Shown here piece after piece: positions 36,022-47,184 of a stretch of 64,000 bases of DNA. Where the stretch lies: assembly GCA_038503035.1 (NCBI GenBank), contig JAVSML010025215.1, forward strand, positions 1 to 64,000, read 5' to 3'. The notes beneath the pieces are model-generated. The model saw only the letters and a program-made list of their open reading frames with translations. It was not told the origin of the DNA and did no database searches. The DNA is from Crocodylus rhombifer. Lineage: Eukaryota > Chordata > Crocodylia > Crocodylidae. The position numbers and the translations under genes were made by a program. Each line of letters opens with the position of its first letter. Position 1 is the stretch's first letter.

Positions 36022-36594
36022 AGGGAGTCTTTAGTGCTTTGTTGGTGGCAAGGGCTGTTTTACTTTCTTAACAAGGTCTTTTACCACCAACCTAGGCACT
36101 GGCAGCTCCTTGCGTTTCTTGCTAATGCAATGAATTCTCAGTTGCTCCCTGTTACAAGCCCCCTGTAAGTTATTTACAACCTCAGTAGAGGGATCAAACA
36201 GTGCTGTGATAACTGGCCCCTATTGACACTGTCAGGTTTCCAGTTCTGTAAGAAAAATGTTGTTTCTGGCTCACAGCTCCCTGTGTGCCATGCATTTTGA
36301 TGCAGAGTTTTATTACACAGCAGGCAGCACTGGAGTCACAGCTTGTAAAAGGGCTGAGATCAATAACTGCAAATGATAAAGCCATGGTGGCAAGGGGTCA
36401 GCAGGCAACACGTGCAGCGCTTGCCCCTGGACATGCAACTCCAGGGAGGGGAGAAATTTTCTCCTATCATGGCTCAAATTGTGTCCCTGCTTAGTTAGAG
36501 CTGTCACTGTGAGCAATGTTAGTTAAAATAATGGAATGTTTCTGGTAGGACAGGTGAATAATCATATCTTGTTCCTTTTGCAGGTCTCCAACCT
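36022..36594. other. Unique non-coding DNA
   Basis: Nothing recognised. Confidence 0.4.
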
Positions 36595-36740
36595 TTTGCC
36601 CTTATTTATTTTTTGGCCTATTGTGGTAATTTATTATTTGCATTATGATTGCATTTAGAAATCCTGGTCCCCTTATGATTGTCATACACTGCATAATAAG
36701 GAGTCAGCCCCTGCTCTGTAAAACTTGGAATCTGACTGAC
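36595..36740 (+). repeat. Possible ancient amniote interspersed repeat
   Basis: The order ttattatttgcattatg, aaatcctggtccccttatg, tcatacactgcataataag, gtcagcccctgctctg follows a very common, old amniote repeat tail (ttattatttgtatt...ctaggagccccag...cagtccctgcccc). Diverged and short; class not assigned. Confidence 0.4.
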
Positions 36741-38179
36741 TGTTTTCTCTTCCCTGATCTGTTCATCTTTGCATAGCAACCTAGGCTGCTTCTGCTTTTC
36801 TTGTAAATTTTAATTTAGGAGTAAATGAGGAAATTAAATGACAAACATTAGTGGCACAAGCAGAGGGCAGCCCTGTCAGGCAGCAGCCAGAAATCTGTTC
36901 GTCTGTGTGTTGTGCTTTCACCCTGACATAAGATGTCCTTTTCTCTGTTGCGACCAGAGACATTCAGTCTTCTGCCAGGTTCACTGATCTGCCTTATGAA
37001 ACTTCACTGGGGTTTCTCATGCTTACCTCATCTACTTTGCTGTGAACCTGCCAAAATGGCAAACATGTGGAAGGACCTCACCAAAGTTTCAGTTGTGATT
37101 CAGTGCTAGGTGTAAAGAGCTGGAGTTGAACCAAGTCATGCTTACCATGAACTATTTCTCCTTTGGCTCAAGTCTCTTTGGAATTAGAAGTGCAGGGCAG
37201 TTTTCCCACAGCAGAACCCAGGAAGACGTTTGTAAGCAATTCCTCTGTCATAGTCCCTATTTATATCTGTAATTAAAGAAATAAGTATCGTGGTTATCGT
37301 TCTAATTTCATAATTACCTCTTTGAAATAATAACCCTGATCCAGGTGTTTTCTAAAATGAAACAGCTAGGGAAATTAATTTCAATTAGAAGGGAAGAATA
37401 CAAACTGAAGTTGAGTCGTAAAAAAAAAAAAATACCCTACACACATTTCTTGGAGGGTACTTCGTTTAGATAATTAAATCTCTGTAGTGTGAATGAACCA
37501 TTGGCAGTGGTGCCCTTTAAAGAATGACATTTAAAATACATTAATCTGCTGAATTCTGAGGCTTTCCAACAGCTTAAACACATCTGGAAGGCAAAAAAAA
37601 AATCTGTAAATTCTTAATAGGAAGGGATGGTATTTTGGTGAGTAGTACAGATGCTCTAGGCTTTCGTGATTAGAAGCTTTAGTAATGTTGAGAAACCTTA
37701 GTATATGCATATACATTCACAAAGCACTTGCAAATTAATACGTGTATGCTTGTGTTCAAAGAAAGTTTGGTAAACTCCAAAGAAGGCTGGAGAGTATGGA
37801 GACTACGAAAAAAACCACTGTTATGTTTCAATCCATTGCAGCCATTTCTTTGTTTGCTTGCTTGTTAGTTTATTCCATATGCCCTTCAGTCTTTTTTGCC
37901 ACTTTCCTTTGAATTGGCTCTTAACATTACACATCCTTTCCTGACATTAAAGCTGAAAAATTAAAACCGACTTGTCTCATAATTCCTCTCCCATTCTTTT
38001 GTTCAAGGCCACCACAAAGATTTAGGCACTGAAGCAAAGCTCATACAAACATATTAGAAAATCACGTCTTGGGTAATGTAATGTAATCTGAACAAGGGTT
38101 TATTTGGCAAAAGAGAGGATTCTGGAGTGCATTTCTTAGGGTATCTAGTAGATGTAAAATATTTCATTTTCATCCATTA
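36741..38179. other. Unique AT-rich DNA
   Basis: Contains an A13 run near 37420. No element or gene recognised. Confidence 0.45.
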
Positions 38180-38187
38180 GTTTAGAG

Positions 38188-38426
38188 CAGTGGCCCCCAA
38201 CCTCAGGTTGTGACCCAAATCAGAGTTGCAGGGGGTCTGCCCTTTGCCCTGTCCCTCCCACCTGCGGGCCTTTCCCAGCGCATGGTTCATGTGGCTCTCA
38301 CTGCTGCTGCCCCCCGTGATCCTGGCCCGGCCCGGGATCTGCTGGCGTTGCCAGGCATGAGTGAGCTGGTGGCAGGGGCCACAACCTGGATTTAGGGTTG
38401 CGGTAAAAAAAGGTTGGGAGCCTCTG
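38188..38426. mobile_element. hAT, 239 bp, with target duplication
   Basis: Ends cagtggcccccaacct and aggttgggagcctctg are inverted. The flanks gtttagag (38180-38187) and gtttggag (38427-38434) match at 7 of 8, the hAT signature. The GC-rich interior is non-coding. Confidence 0.88.
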
Positions 38427-38627
38427 GTTTGGAGGGCCACATGTTGCATAGGGGTTGCAAGTTGAGCAGCTCCAGCCTTATTCTAAAATTCATAAACAAC
38501 CCTCTCAGATACCATACACAATGTCCCAAAACACCAAGAACACCATCATTTGTGAAAGCAGGAGGAGAAGTGTACTATCAGTGTCCTGCTGCTGCAGAGA
38601 AGGAATAAACTTGTTAAATATTCTCAA

Positions 38628-39142
38628 GGGGCGTATCCCTATAAGTGCATGCACATGCATGAGCATGCTTTTCCCACCGGACAAATATCAGCAGCCCATA
38701 TTTGTACCACCGTTATTTATTCCCAGGTATGCCCCTGCATGCATGCTCTGACACATGGCAAAGTGACCTGGTTGGGCAGGAGAGGCTGAGGTCAGCACCT
38801 AGCTCAGCAGCCCTAGCTGGGGTCCTGGGGGCCTCCTGGGGCACTAGCAGTGCTGAGCTGGCTGCTTGGAGCCTGGCTAGCAGCCAGAGCATGGCTCTGG
38901 CTGGCCAGGCTCTGCACTGTGGTGGTGCACCCTGCAGCCACATCTGCTGCGTTGGTTTTTTTTTTTTTTTAGCAGTGAGGGTTTTGTTTGACACTGGGAT
39001 CTCCCAGTGTCAAAAAAACTGACCGTACTGTTAATTAGCAGTGTGGCACATGGGTGCACTTGTGCTGTATGAGGTTTGTGGTGCCTCAAATGGCTATGAG
39101 GTGCCACAAACCACACCTGTGCACTCATGAGGATACACCCAA
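38628..39142. mobile_element. Non-autonomous DNA element, family shared with 45.16 kb
   Basis: Left end ggggcgtatccctataagtg and complement of the right end tgggtgtatcctcatgagtg pair. The interior carries tttgtggtgcctcaaa and its inverted copy, a T15 run (38956-38970) and a 13-bp palindrome pair at 38987-39014. The element at 45160-45660 has the same interior words in the opposite order. Confidence 0.7.
38987..39014. repeat. Perfect 13-bp palindrome pair, 2-nt spacer
   Basis: tttgacactggga at 38987-38999 is followed by tc and its exact inverted copy at 39002-39014. The related element has tttgacacc..ggtgtaaa at the corresponding place, so the structure belongs to the family. Confidence 0.85.
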
Positions 39143-39249
39143 GGAGGTCCAAGGAAGAGAGATCTGGGCTGGGTATCTCTTCAGAAGAGGTTTTCTTGTG
39201 AGATTCCTAATGCTTCCAGCTTCTGGTCAGGACAGAAAAATATTTCTTG

Positions 39250-41086
39250 TATCACTATTTTGACTGTAACCAGGAAAGGCAGTGACCGAATTCTGGTTGG
39301 CAACTGAAATCAAGGACAATAAGAAGTCTTTCTGTAGGTACTTAGGTAACAGGAGGAAAATCAGTGGAAATGTGGGACCACTGTGAAGTGTATATGGACA
39401 TTTGATCACTGATACCAAGGAGAAAACTGAACTCCTGAATGAGTACTTTGCATCTGTATTCCACCAGTCTAAGAGTGATAGCCTGCCGAACGCAAATATG
39501 ATGCAGAATAGTCATAGTAGGGATGATCCTCTACCAACAACCGATGTAGAGCTGGTAAAAGAACAGCCAGAGAGGCTGGAGATCTGTAAGTCAGCAAGAC
39601 CAGATGAACTCCATCCAAGAGTGCTGAATGAACTAGCTGAAGTCATCACAGGACCACTGGTGAACTGTTTTGAGAATTTGTGGTGCACAAGAGAGGTCCC
39701 AGAAGGCTGGAAGAGGGCCAATGTTGTTCCCATCTTCAAGAAGGGGAGGAGAGAAGGAACTACCAGCCCAACCTCAATCCTGGGAAAAATCCTCGAAAAA
39801 TTTCTTAAGGAGTCCATATGTTATAAGCTTGTAGAAGGCAAAATTCTGAATGACACCCAGAATGGTTTTGTCATGGGTGGGTCATTTTTGCCTAATCTCA
39901 TCTTCTATGACCAGGTTATTCACCACCTGGATAAAGGAGATGAGGTCAGTGTCATTTGCTTGGACTTTAGGAAGGCCTTTGACTTGGTGTCCCATGAGGC
40001 TGTCAAGGTAAAACTAGGGGACTAAGGGCTCAACAATTCAATGGTCAGATGAGTGGGAAACTGGCAGCGGGGTCAGACTCAGAGAATACTAATAGACGCA
40101 TCTGTGTCGACCTGGCAGAAGGTAGCCAGTGGGGTCCCCCATGGTTTGGAACTTGGACCGGTGCTTTTCAACATCATCAATGATCCAGGTGCTGGGGTGA
40201 AAAGCACGTTAGCAAAGTTCGCCAACGACACTAAGCTGTGGGGAAGTGTGGCCATGCCTCAGAGTAGGCTGACGATCCAGGTGGACCTAGACAGATAGGT
40301 GGGCAGACCAGAACCAGATGCTGTTCAACACTGAGAATTGTGAAGTGCTCCATCTGGGGAAGAAAAATCCACAACAAACTTACAGGCTCAGTGGTGCTAT
40401 GTTCAGTGGTGCTACATATGCACCACATCTGAAAAGAACCTGGGGGTCATAACTGACCATAAAATGAATATGAGCCACCATAGCAAACAATACGCTGGCA
40501 TGCATCAACCGTGTATCTAAAGCTAGACTAAGGAAGTTATTCTTCCACTCTACTCAGCACTGGTGAGGCTGCAGCTGGAGTACTGCATCCAATTCTGGGC
40601 ACTGCACTTCAAGAAGGATGTGGAGAAGCTTGAGAGAATCCAGAGAAAAGCCACTTGTATGATTAGAGGCCCAAAGAGCAAGCCATACAACCAAAGGCTG
40701 ACTGTTCAGCCTAGAAAAGAGAGAACTTCAGGGGGATTTGGTGGCAGCTTACAAATATATTGGGGGAGAGCATCAGGGGCTCGACAAACAACAATTCACC
40801 AAAGCATTGCAGGGGAAAACCAGGAGCAACGGTCACAAACTCCTGGAAGGAGGTTTCAGACTGGATAAAGGAAAAACTTCTTTATGGTTCGTATGACCAG
40901 ACTCTGGAATAGACTCCCAGCAGTGGTGGTGCAAGCACCTACCCTGGAGATCTTCAGAAGGAAACTGGATGCACACCTTGCTGGGGTTATTTGACCCCAA
41001 CAGTATTTCGTGCCTAGAGCAGGGGGGCTGGACCTGATGATCTCATGAGGTCCCTTCCAGCCCTAAACTTATGTGAATCTGTAAAT
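39250..41086 (+). mobile_element. CR1 LINE, about 1.84 kb, plus strand
   Basis: It begins in the linker before the RT domain (IKDNKKSFCRYLGNRRK-like reading near 39310) and runs through RT and C-terminal domains to the tail (gacctgatgatctcatgagg, tcccttccagccctaaac) at about 41086. It is 5'-truncated. Stops and frameshifts are spread along it. Confidence 0.92.
39402..40868 (+). pseudogene. CR1 ORF2 reverse transcriptase remnant
   Basis: The first block (39402-40025, 207 codons) has EKTELLNEYFASVFHQ, KSARPDELHPRVLNELAE, GWKRANVVPIFKKGRR, SPTSILGKILEKFLK and VSVICLDFRKAFDLVSHE: RT motifs 0 to A in order. The NYRP segment before SPTSILGK is altered by a short deletion. The second block (40053-40298) has ASGVPHGLELGPVLFNI (motif B, degraded). 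The catalytic box reads FAND at 40218-40229 in place of FADD, so one catalytic aspartate is lost. The third block (40563-40868) has LQLEYCIQFWALHFKKDVEK. Frames change between blocks. No product is expected. Confidence 0.88.
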
Positions 41087-42500
41087 GCAAAGGATGGCAA
41101 GAATGAAACATAAAAGTTATTCTTAGACATCCTCCTTAGAGGTTTAAGTGCACTCTTGTGGACTCAGTCCTGTGGGAAAGCATAAATATCTGTATCCCCA
41201 TTCCAATTTTTCTGGAATAGATAGATCATTGCTTTTTATCTTACATTTTATCTTTATCAATCCAATGATGCAAGCTTATGGTCTTATTTTAATCTGAATT
41301 TGGACAAACCTGTGAGAGAATCTCATGAAGGCATATGAGCTGGAAATTAATTCAAAACAGATGACTTCGGTAAGAATAATGTAAAGGTAGAAACTGGTAT
41401 GTGTGAAAATCCATGACATGGTGTCTTAAAAAGAGAGACTTTCTTTCTAGGGGAACATTCATATGTATATTCCAGTGAGAAATGAGTTAATTTGCCTTAG
41501 TCATATATTTCGTAATTGTTCTTTCTTTCTTTCTTTGCTAATAACTAAAGCTATTTGTATTTAAGGACTTGATCCCTCACAGCCTACCTTTTTGTCTTTT
41601 CTGATCCTGCAGGGAAATCATAAGGCTGCATTATTTGTGATATCACAATCATTTCCATGGCAACAGACTGATGTCCAAAGCATAGGATCATGACTTCAAT
41701 GTGGGATCAAGCAGGAAGAGATAAAGTCCTTATTAAAACACACACATTGTCAATAAGAAGAAAGGGAGCTCATAAAAAATCCATTAATTTTATTATGCAT
41801 TCTTTTTTCCAAGTGAGTATCAGTGTGAATGAAAGCCCTCCATTTAAGAAGTTGTTTAGTTTTTATTTGTTTGTCTAGATCAAATCAGACCTTGGATTTG
41901 ATGGCTTGCAGGGAAACAGATGCTAAAAGGCAATGCAGCAGTGATTTAGACAGGACCTTATTTAAGGGTCTGGTCATTCAATTTTTTTGGTAATAAGTAG
42001 TATTTACTTACCAGGTAATCCTGTCAAGAGCAAGGAGACTACTTGTGTTAGAACTATTCGATGGGTAACATTCATAAAGGCACAGAATGCTCCTACTAAG
42101 CCTGTGCCCCCTCCTAAGTATTTAAGATAGTTCTTAAGCAGTGCATAAGCCTTGTATGGGTATGCACATGGGCTCAAGTTTTGCTTCTGTAATTCAGGGT
42201 TCAACAACAGGATGCTGCACCACACTGCTGGCCCTTGGGTACATGTACATGTTCCAATACTTTCTTCCAGAACTTGGCCCTTTAAGGCAGAGGAAGCCAT
42301 GTGACTGCAGATTGCAAATTGCACTTGCTGTATGTAGTGGCAGTCTCCCTTCCTATAAGGAAGCTCAGGACCAGGAAAAGTGATAATTTCACTCAGCACT
42401 TGTTAGGGACTGGGAAACTGGAAGTAGGGAGTAGGCAAGTCTCTAATGGACAGTTGGACTGTTTTGAGTTACTTTGTTTTGTTTTTAAGTTAGTACAGAC
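41087..42500. other. Unique DNA with TTTC microsatellite and RFX-like site
   Basis: A (TTTC)n tract lies at 41519-41536. The candidate regulatory cluster at 41634-41664 is listed separately. Nothing else recognised, and frames at 42004-42399 lack similarity. Confidence 0.4.
41634..41664. promoter_or_regulatory. Candidate regulatory cluster: palindrome plus X-box
   Basis: ttgtgatatcacaa at 41635-41648 is a perfect 14-bp palindrome. Two bases on, atttccatggcaac (41651-41664) is an RFX X-box with one change, in the opposite orientation to the site at 27210. The surrounding sequence shows no repeat signal. Whether it is conserved or bound cannot be seen here. Confidence 0.4.
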
Positions 42501-42945
42501 TATGGGTGGATCCAGGAGTGAGGTGAGGGGGGTATAGCCACTGCCTTGGCTGTACTGCATACATGGTGAGCTGTGCTGGAGATCTGTATCTGCTGTGGGT
42601 TCTTTGAGCTCACTAACATATTGGCACAGTCTGTGGCCAGTGTCATTACTTTTGCATGACTTTGGAGCCCAGGGGGCGAACGCTGCTGCTGTTTGATCTC
42701 TCCTTCCTCCTTTTCTCTACTCGCACAGAATTCAGTGGCAGGATCAGCTGCAGAGGGATTCATCCCATGGGCTCCAGAACCATGTGAGAGCAAGGACTCG
42801 GGTGTGCACTGATAGCCCACAGCCCAGATGGAGCTCCAGGAGCTGTGCTGACGCACTGGTGAGCTCTCAGAGCTCATTGCACATGCACTGCACAGCTGAA
42901 AGGGGGTGCAGCCATACTGCCGCACCCCACCTGGATATGCCCCTG
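42501..42945. mobile_element. hAT-like element, 445 bp
   Basis: The left end tatgggtggatccagg aligns with the complement of the right end caggggcatatccagg (both share gg..atccagg). GC-rich interior, no transposase. The flanks gtacagac and tacacaag share only a few bases, so the target duplication is unproven. Confidence 0.6.
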
Positions 42946-43007
42946 TACACAAGAGCCCTGATTGAAGGATCTGGAGCTGTTCTATTATGAGAAGGGATTC
43001 ATCCTCC
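42945..43007 (-). repeat. 63-bp inverted pair, copy 1
   Basis: The reverse complement of this segment equals 44075-44137 at 62 of 63 bases. It lies directly against the end of the hAT at 42945. The homology stops abruptly on the far side. Confidence 0.9.
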
Positions 43008-44074
43008 ACAGCTGAAGCATCTGCCTTACATGAAGGCTGATGAAATGCAACATTAGATAGCACATAGGAACAAGCAGGGATGTCCCGTCAGACTAAGTAG
43101 AGATTGTAGAGACCAAGACCAAGTCATTGTCCTGAACTTACCTGAGAAGTGTCTCTCTTCATCCCTGATTCCCTGTATTGCAGAGAATAACACGAGGCTT
43201 TAATGTTTTAATATTGCATTTGTCGTGCACAAACTTGTGAATACTATTTAGGTTAAATGCATGATGCTGAATATCTAAACTCCTAGCAGTATCCCATGGA
43301 CCTCAAGGGGACTTGAAGCTACTGCTGCTCCACAGTGTATTAGAACAAGGGTTAGGCTTAAAAAAAGGCTGGTGTAAACTGGTGGATTTCTAACTTTCAC
43401 ATAAATTCATGAGAATTATGTGGAAAACTAGTATGCCCTATTCTTCAATATAACTTTGAACCATATTCCTTCAAATTTCACTGAGAGTTACATATGAAAA
43501 ATATGAGCTGCTGCTGCCTGTCCCCTCCACCCCCCTGGTATAAATCAGGAATATGTCCTTTGCGATCAGTGGAGTTACACTGATCCATTGCTGATGTAAA
43601 TGGGAGGAGAATCTGGTCCTCATTTCAGTGGGCAAAGACAGCAGGTAGACTTCAGGGCCTATTCCCTCATCAGTGATTTGTGTGTAGAACTCCCATCAGC
43701 ATCAGTTGGGGAACAGATATTTACATTGCTAAACAAGGATTTTTTTTCCTCTGATGCCTGAAGCTAGTCAACATAGGATGTATTAGTATGCTTGTTGCGA
43801 AGGAGACAGGAAATCTAGGAGAAGAAATGCCAGAGAAGGGATAGAAAAGAAAAAAAAACCTAATCCCAAATTGAGTTTTTATTGAAAGTCTTTGAGATTT
43901 TTTTTTTTTTAAACCAGGAATTATTTATCAACTAATCCCATTTAACAGTACCGGAGCACTGGTGTCATTGCATTTTTTAAAAAAACTGTTGGGTGCTAAG
44001 GTGCAAATCCTATACCCAGAATGCAGGAGACACATATAGGATAGCAAAAATTGGGGAGGGAAGAGTAGAAATGG
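43008..44074. other. Unique DNA between the inverted copies
   Basis: About 1.07 kb with no named element. It contains A and T runs near 43850 and 43900 (aaaaaaaacc, then tttttttttttaaacc). Confidence 0.4.
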
Positions 44075-44137
44075 GGAGGATGAATCCCTTCTCATAATAG
44101 AACAGCTCCAAATCCTTCAATCAGGGCTCTTGTGTAC
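44075..44137 (+). repeat. 63-bp inverted pair, copy 2
   Basis: The partner of 42945-43007. It is followed by caggggcagagttcc and tgcccctg (44138-44168), which look like two short hAT-type ends facing each other with almost nothing between them. Confidence 0.9.
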
Positions 44138-44168
44138 CAGGGGCAGAGTTCCTTAAGGCCTGCCCCTG

Positions 44169-45159
44169 TGTTTTTGAGTGCCAGGTTACAATCCCCCTTC
44201 CAGTGTGCTAACAGTTCTGCAGTTCTTGCTGTTTCCTCAGACTGGTTTTGTGTTCTCTCTTCTTTAATAGATGGTTATTTTCCTGTCCTCTTGCTTGACC
44301 CTTCCCTTCAAACATATATAAGGATAGGCTACTATTTAAAAAATCAGGGCTCTGCTTTTCCTCTCTGAAACTCAGCTGCAGGTTGAAATCTAACATCCAT
44401 TTGCTATATCCCAAATCCAAGAATTGCAGCAAGCAGGCAAGAGTTAATCTTTATTAAGCAGATGCATATAGGACCAACACAGGCTCTATTGCCCCTCTAT
44501 ATTCTCATGCTTACCATTTCCTTTATTGATTTGACTGTCTAAATGAGTACTTCTAAACTCTGTGGGAGTTTTCCAATTAGATAAAAGGCAATTCATGTCA
44601 CCCTGCTGCAGCACTAACAGCCATAACCAAGAGAACACATTGAGGACTTCTCAGCAGAACAACCTGGTTTAATCAAGGCGGCCCCCTTCGGAGCTACCTC
44701 ATCTGCAGGACATTTCTCTTAATATGCAATGCTTTCTTTATTAGAAGTTTAGAATAATGGGATGCAGCTAAACTAACAGCTGTGGTTGGGTTTTATAGGC
44801 CAACTATATGGTTAGCAGAGAAGATGCATGAGTTTCCCTTTCATAAGCTGTTTTTGGAAAGTTCTTCTCAAATGAGAGTGCGGGTGTCATGCCCACGGCT
44901 CAGTGCATTGTTCCAATCAAAGCTGCCAGAGGCATGACCCTTTTTCAAATTAGAACAAAATGTCTTGGAAGAATGTGACTGTCGCTAAGGGAACGTTATG
45001 CTGCTGCTATGAAATCTGACCCTTTGAATCTAACAGTCTGCTAATGTACGGAATCCAAATGAAGCGGACACTTGAGTTTTGCCTCTTTCGGTGATATGGA
45101 GACTCTGAGTCCTGTTGTGGAAAATATGTCCTCCTGGATGCTCAGTACCCTTTGGGCAT
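44169..45159. other. Unique DNA, possibly conserved
   Basis: No repeat recognised. The stretch 44890-44960 has ttgttccaatcaaagc, which includes SOX- and TCF-like cores; this is weak evidence only. Confidence 0.35.
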
Positions 45160-45660
45160 GTCCAGATGAATACACACACGTCATTTGTGGTGCCTCAAAC
45201 CCATCTGAGGCACTGCAAACTGCACATGGTGCACGTGCACCCATTTGTTGCACTGCAGATTTGCAGCATGGCACCAAAATTTGACACCAAAAGATCCTGG
45301 TGTAAAAAAACCCAACAATCCAAAAAACTGCTACAAAAAGTGGTGTTGCAAATGCTGTAGCAGCATGCACTGCCAGAAACAGAGTCTGGCTACCCAGAGT
45401 CATGCCCTGGCTGCCGGCTAGGCTCTGAGTAGCTGGATTAGCACTGCTGCTGCCGTGGGAGACCCCCAGGATCCCAGGTAAGGCTGCTGGGGCCAGCACA
45501 GGTCCTGGCCCCTGCCTCCCCTGCCCTACCCAGGTCAATTTGCCATGTACTGGAGTGTGCATACAGGGGAGTGCCCTTGGACAAAAAGCAGTGGCACAAA
45601 TATGTGCCATGAGAAATTCATGCCCCTACACATGCACGCTCGTCTGGCCATGCCCTTTGA
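45160..45660. mobile_element. Non-autonomous DNA element, sister of 38.63 kb
   Basis: Ends gggcatgtccagatga and the complement gggcatggccagacgag pair. The interior tttgtggtgcctcaaac, ctgaggcactgcaaac and tttgacacc..ggtgtaaaa pair with the other copy's interior in reverse order. The GC-rich second half includes a 189-codon minus frame without recognisable similarity. Confidence 0.7.
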
Positions 45661-46029
45661 GTTTACCCATGATGAAGGCAATGAGTTTGTGGTAGAGGAG
45701 TAGGATGGCTAATCTACAGAAAGGTGTGGGAATTGGTTCCACTCAGCTAATCATTTGGAGCCCTGCTGTAGTCTGGGTCCTTTAAAGTTCCCCTGCCACT
45801 TATTCTTTCTACCTTTTTCTTCTGCCATGGGACTGGCATCTAAAAACTGATCTACCTGCTAGCTCCCAGCACCTGGTGAATCACTGCTGGATCCTGGACA
45901 AAGTCCCTTCTCTCAGTGTCCTTTTCTCTAATCCCCATGAGTGGTTTTGGCAGTCTCCTTTCCAATACCCTAATGAGCCAGCCCAGCCTTCTGGATACAT
46001 CCCTGTGCACTGCTGTACAGAATTTAGAC
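45661..46029. other. Unique non-coding DNA
   Basis: Nothing recognised. Confidence 0.4.
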
Positions 46030-46214
46030 CAGGGGTGGGCAAAATGCGGTCTACAGGCTGGATGCAGCCCACCAAGCCATTCTATCTAGTCCACAGGGCC
46101 CCTAAAAAAAATTAGAAAATTAATATTAATCTGCCCTGGGCCTGTCATACGGACCTTGATGACTTGCCGAAACTCAGCATGTGGCCCTCCACCCAAAATA
46201 ATTGCCCACCCCTG
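46030..46214 (-). mobile_element. 185-bp hAT deletion derivative
   Basis: Ends caggggtgggcaaaatgcgg and aaaataattgcccacccctg are inverted. The flanks atttagac (46022-46029) and attcagac (46215-46222) match at 7 of 8. Its left 100 bp matches the complement of 63104-63245 (gctggatgcagcccaccaag) and its right part matches the start of the 61-kb copy. It therefore joins the two ends of the larger family member with the middle removed. Confidence 0.9.
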
Positions 46215-46519
46215 ATTCAGACTCTAGACTTCTAGCTTCTGTGTCCTGTGTGTCTCTAGCAATTTTCTTATCACAGGCACTCAAACAAATCTTGTCCCTC
46301 CCACCTAGAAAAGCCTCTTCCCTTTGTGCTAATAGTGGCATTTCCACCAGTGGCTCAAGTAGAGGGAAGCTATGACACTGCCCCCCTTCAGGATGTCAGT
46401 GAGGGATAGCTCTGCTGAGAGGCAAACATGCTGTCTCAGCAATCTTAAGTATAGGGGTCTACAATCTGTACCAGTCTCCAGTGTTACAGAGATTGTTGAG
46501 ATGGGACATGTGGTGGGCT
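46215..46519. other. Unique DNA upstream of a CR1 tail
   Basis: Short stretch with nothing named. Confidence 0.4.
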
Positions 46520-46716
46520 CACGTGGGCTTCCAAGTGAGGTGGTGCTGTCCCCTAGAGAGGTGGTACTCTCCCCTACCTTAGGGGTCTTCAAGAGGAGAC
46601 TGGACAGGCATCTAGCTGGGGTCATCTGACCCTAGCACTCTTTCCTGGCCAGGACAGGGGGTTGGACTCAGTGACCCACTGAGGTCCCTTCCTACCCTAA
46701 CATCTATGAATCTATG
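46520..46716 (+). mobile_element. CR1 3' end
   Basis: The frame ends in TLGVFKRRLDRHLAGVI (within 46372-46629), the CR1 ORF2 C-terminus, followed by the tail gttggactcagtgacccac and gaggtcccttcctacc, ending at tctatgaatctatg (46716). A near-repeat gaggtggtgctgtccccta / gaggtggtactctccccta marks a small local duplication at 46536-46578. Confidence 0.85.
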
Positions 46717-47184
46717 TCTTATGGATGCCTGCCCACTTTTTGCTGTAGCTGCCAAGGGCAGTAGCAGAGCAGAGTGAGGTTCTATGAGCCCCAATTTTGT
46801 AGCTACTATGTAGGTGGTGGATCCTCCTTTCCTTTTTTGTGTCCTTGTGACAAGGTAGTTAGTAGAATTTGTACATTCATTGGAATCTGACATGCTGCAT
46901 TATGAGCACTTCTGCTATGGCTTTGAACTTGTGTGACCTCTGGGCTATCAACTGTGCACCTTAGTGCCTGTGCCAATAGATGGATCCTCCGAACAGTACA
47001 AGAGAGCACTTTCCAATGGACTGGAGAAAGACCTACTGGGTGCACCACAGGGCTATAGGACTCATCTGTCTGCAGACTGCAATCTGTGGATGAAGGAAGG
47101 GGGGCTATGATGTGGTCCAACTATGTTCACAGACCCTCACCAAAGTTACAATGGCAAATGGTTTTATTTATCATTTGTATAAAC
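46717..47184. other. Unique non-coding DNA
   Basis: Nothing recognised. Confidence 0.4.

Noticed and set aside
42500..43063. 187-codon minus-strand frame
   Set aside because: Covers a non-coding hAT and the 63-bp inverted segment; no recognisable protein.
45041..45610. 189-codon minus-strand frame
   Set aside because: Matches the span of an inverted-repeat DNA element in GC-rich sequence; composition explains the open frame.
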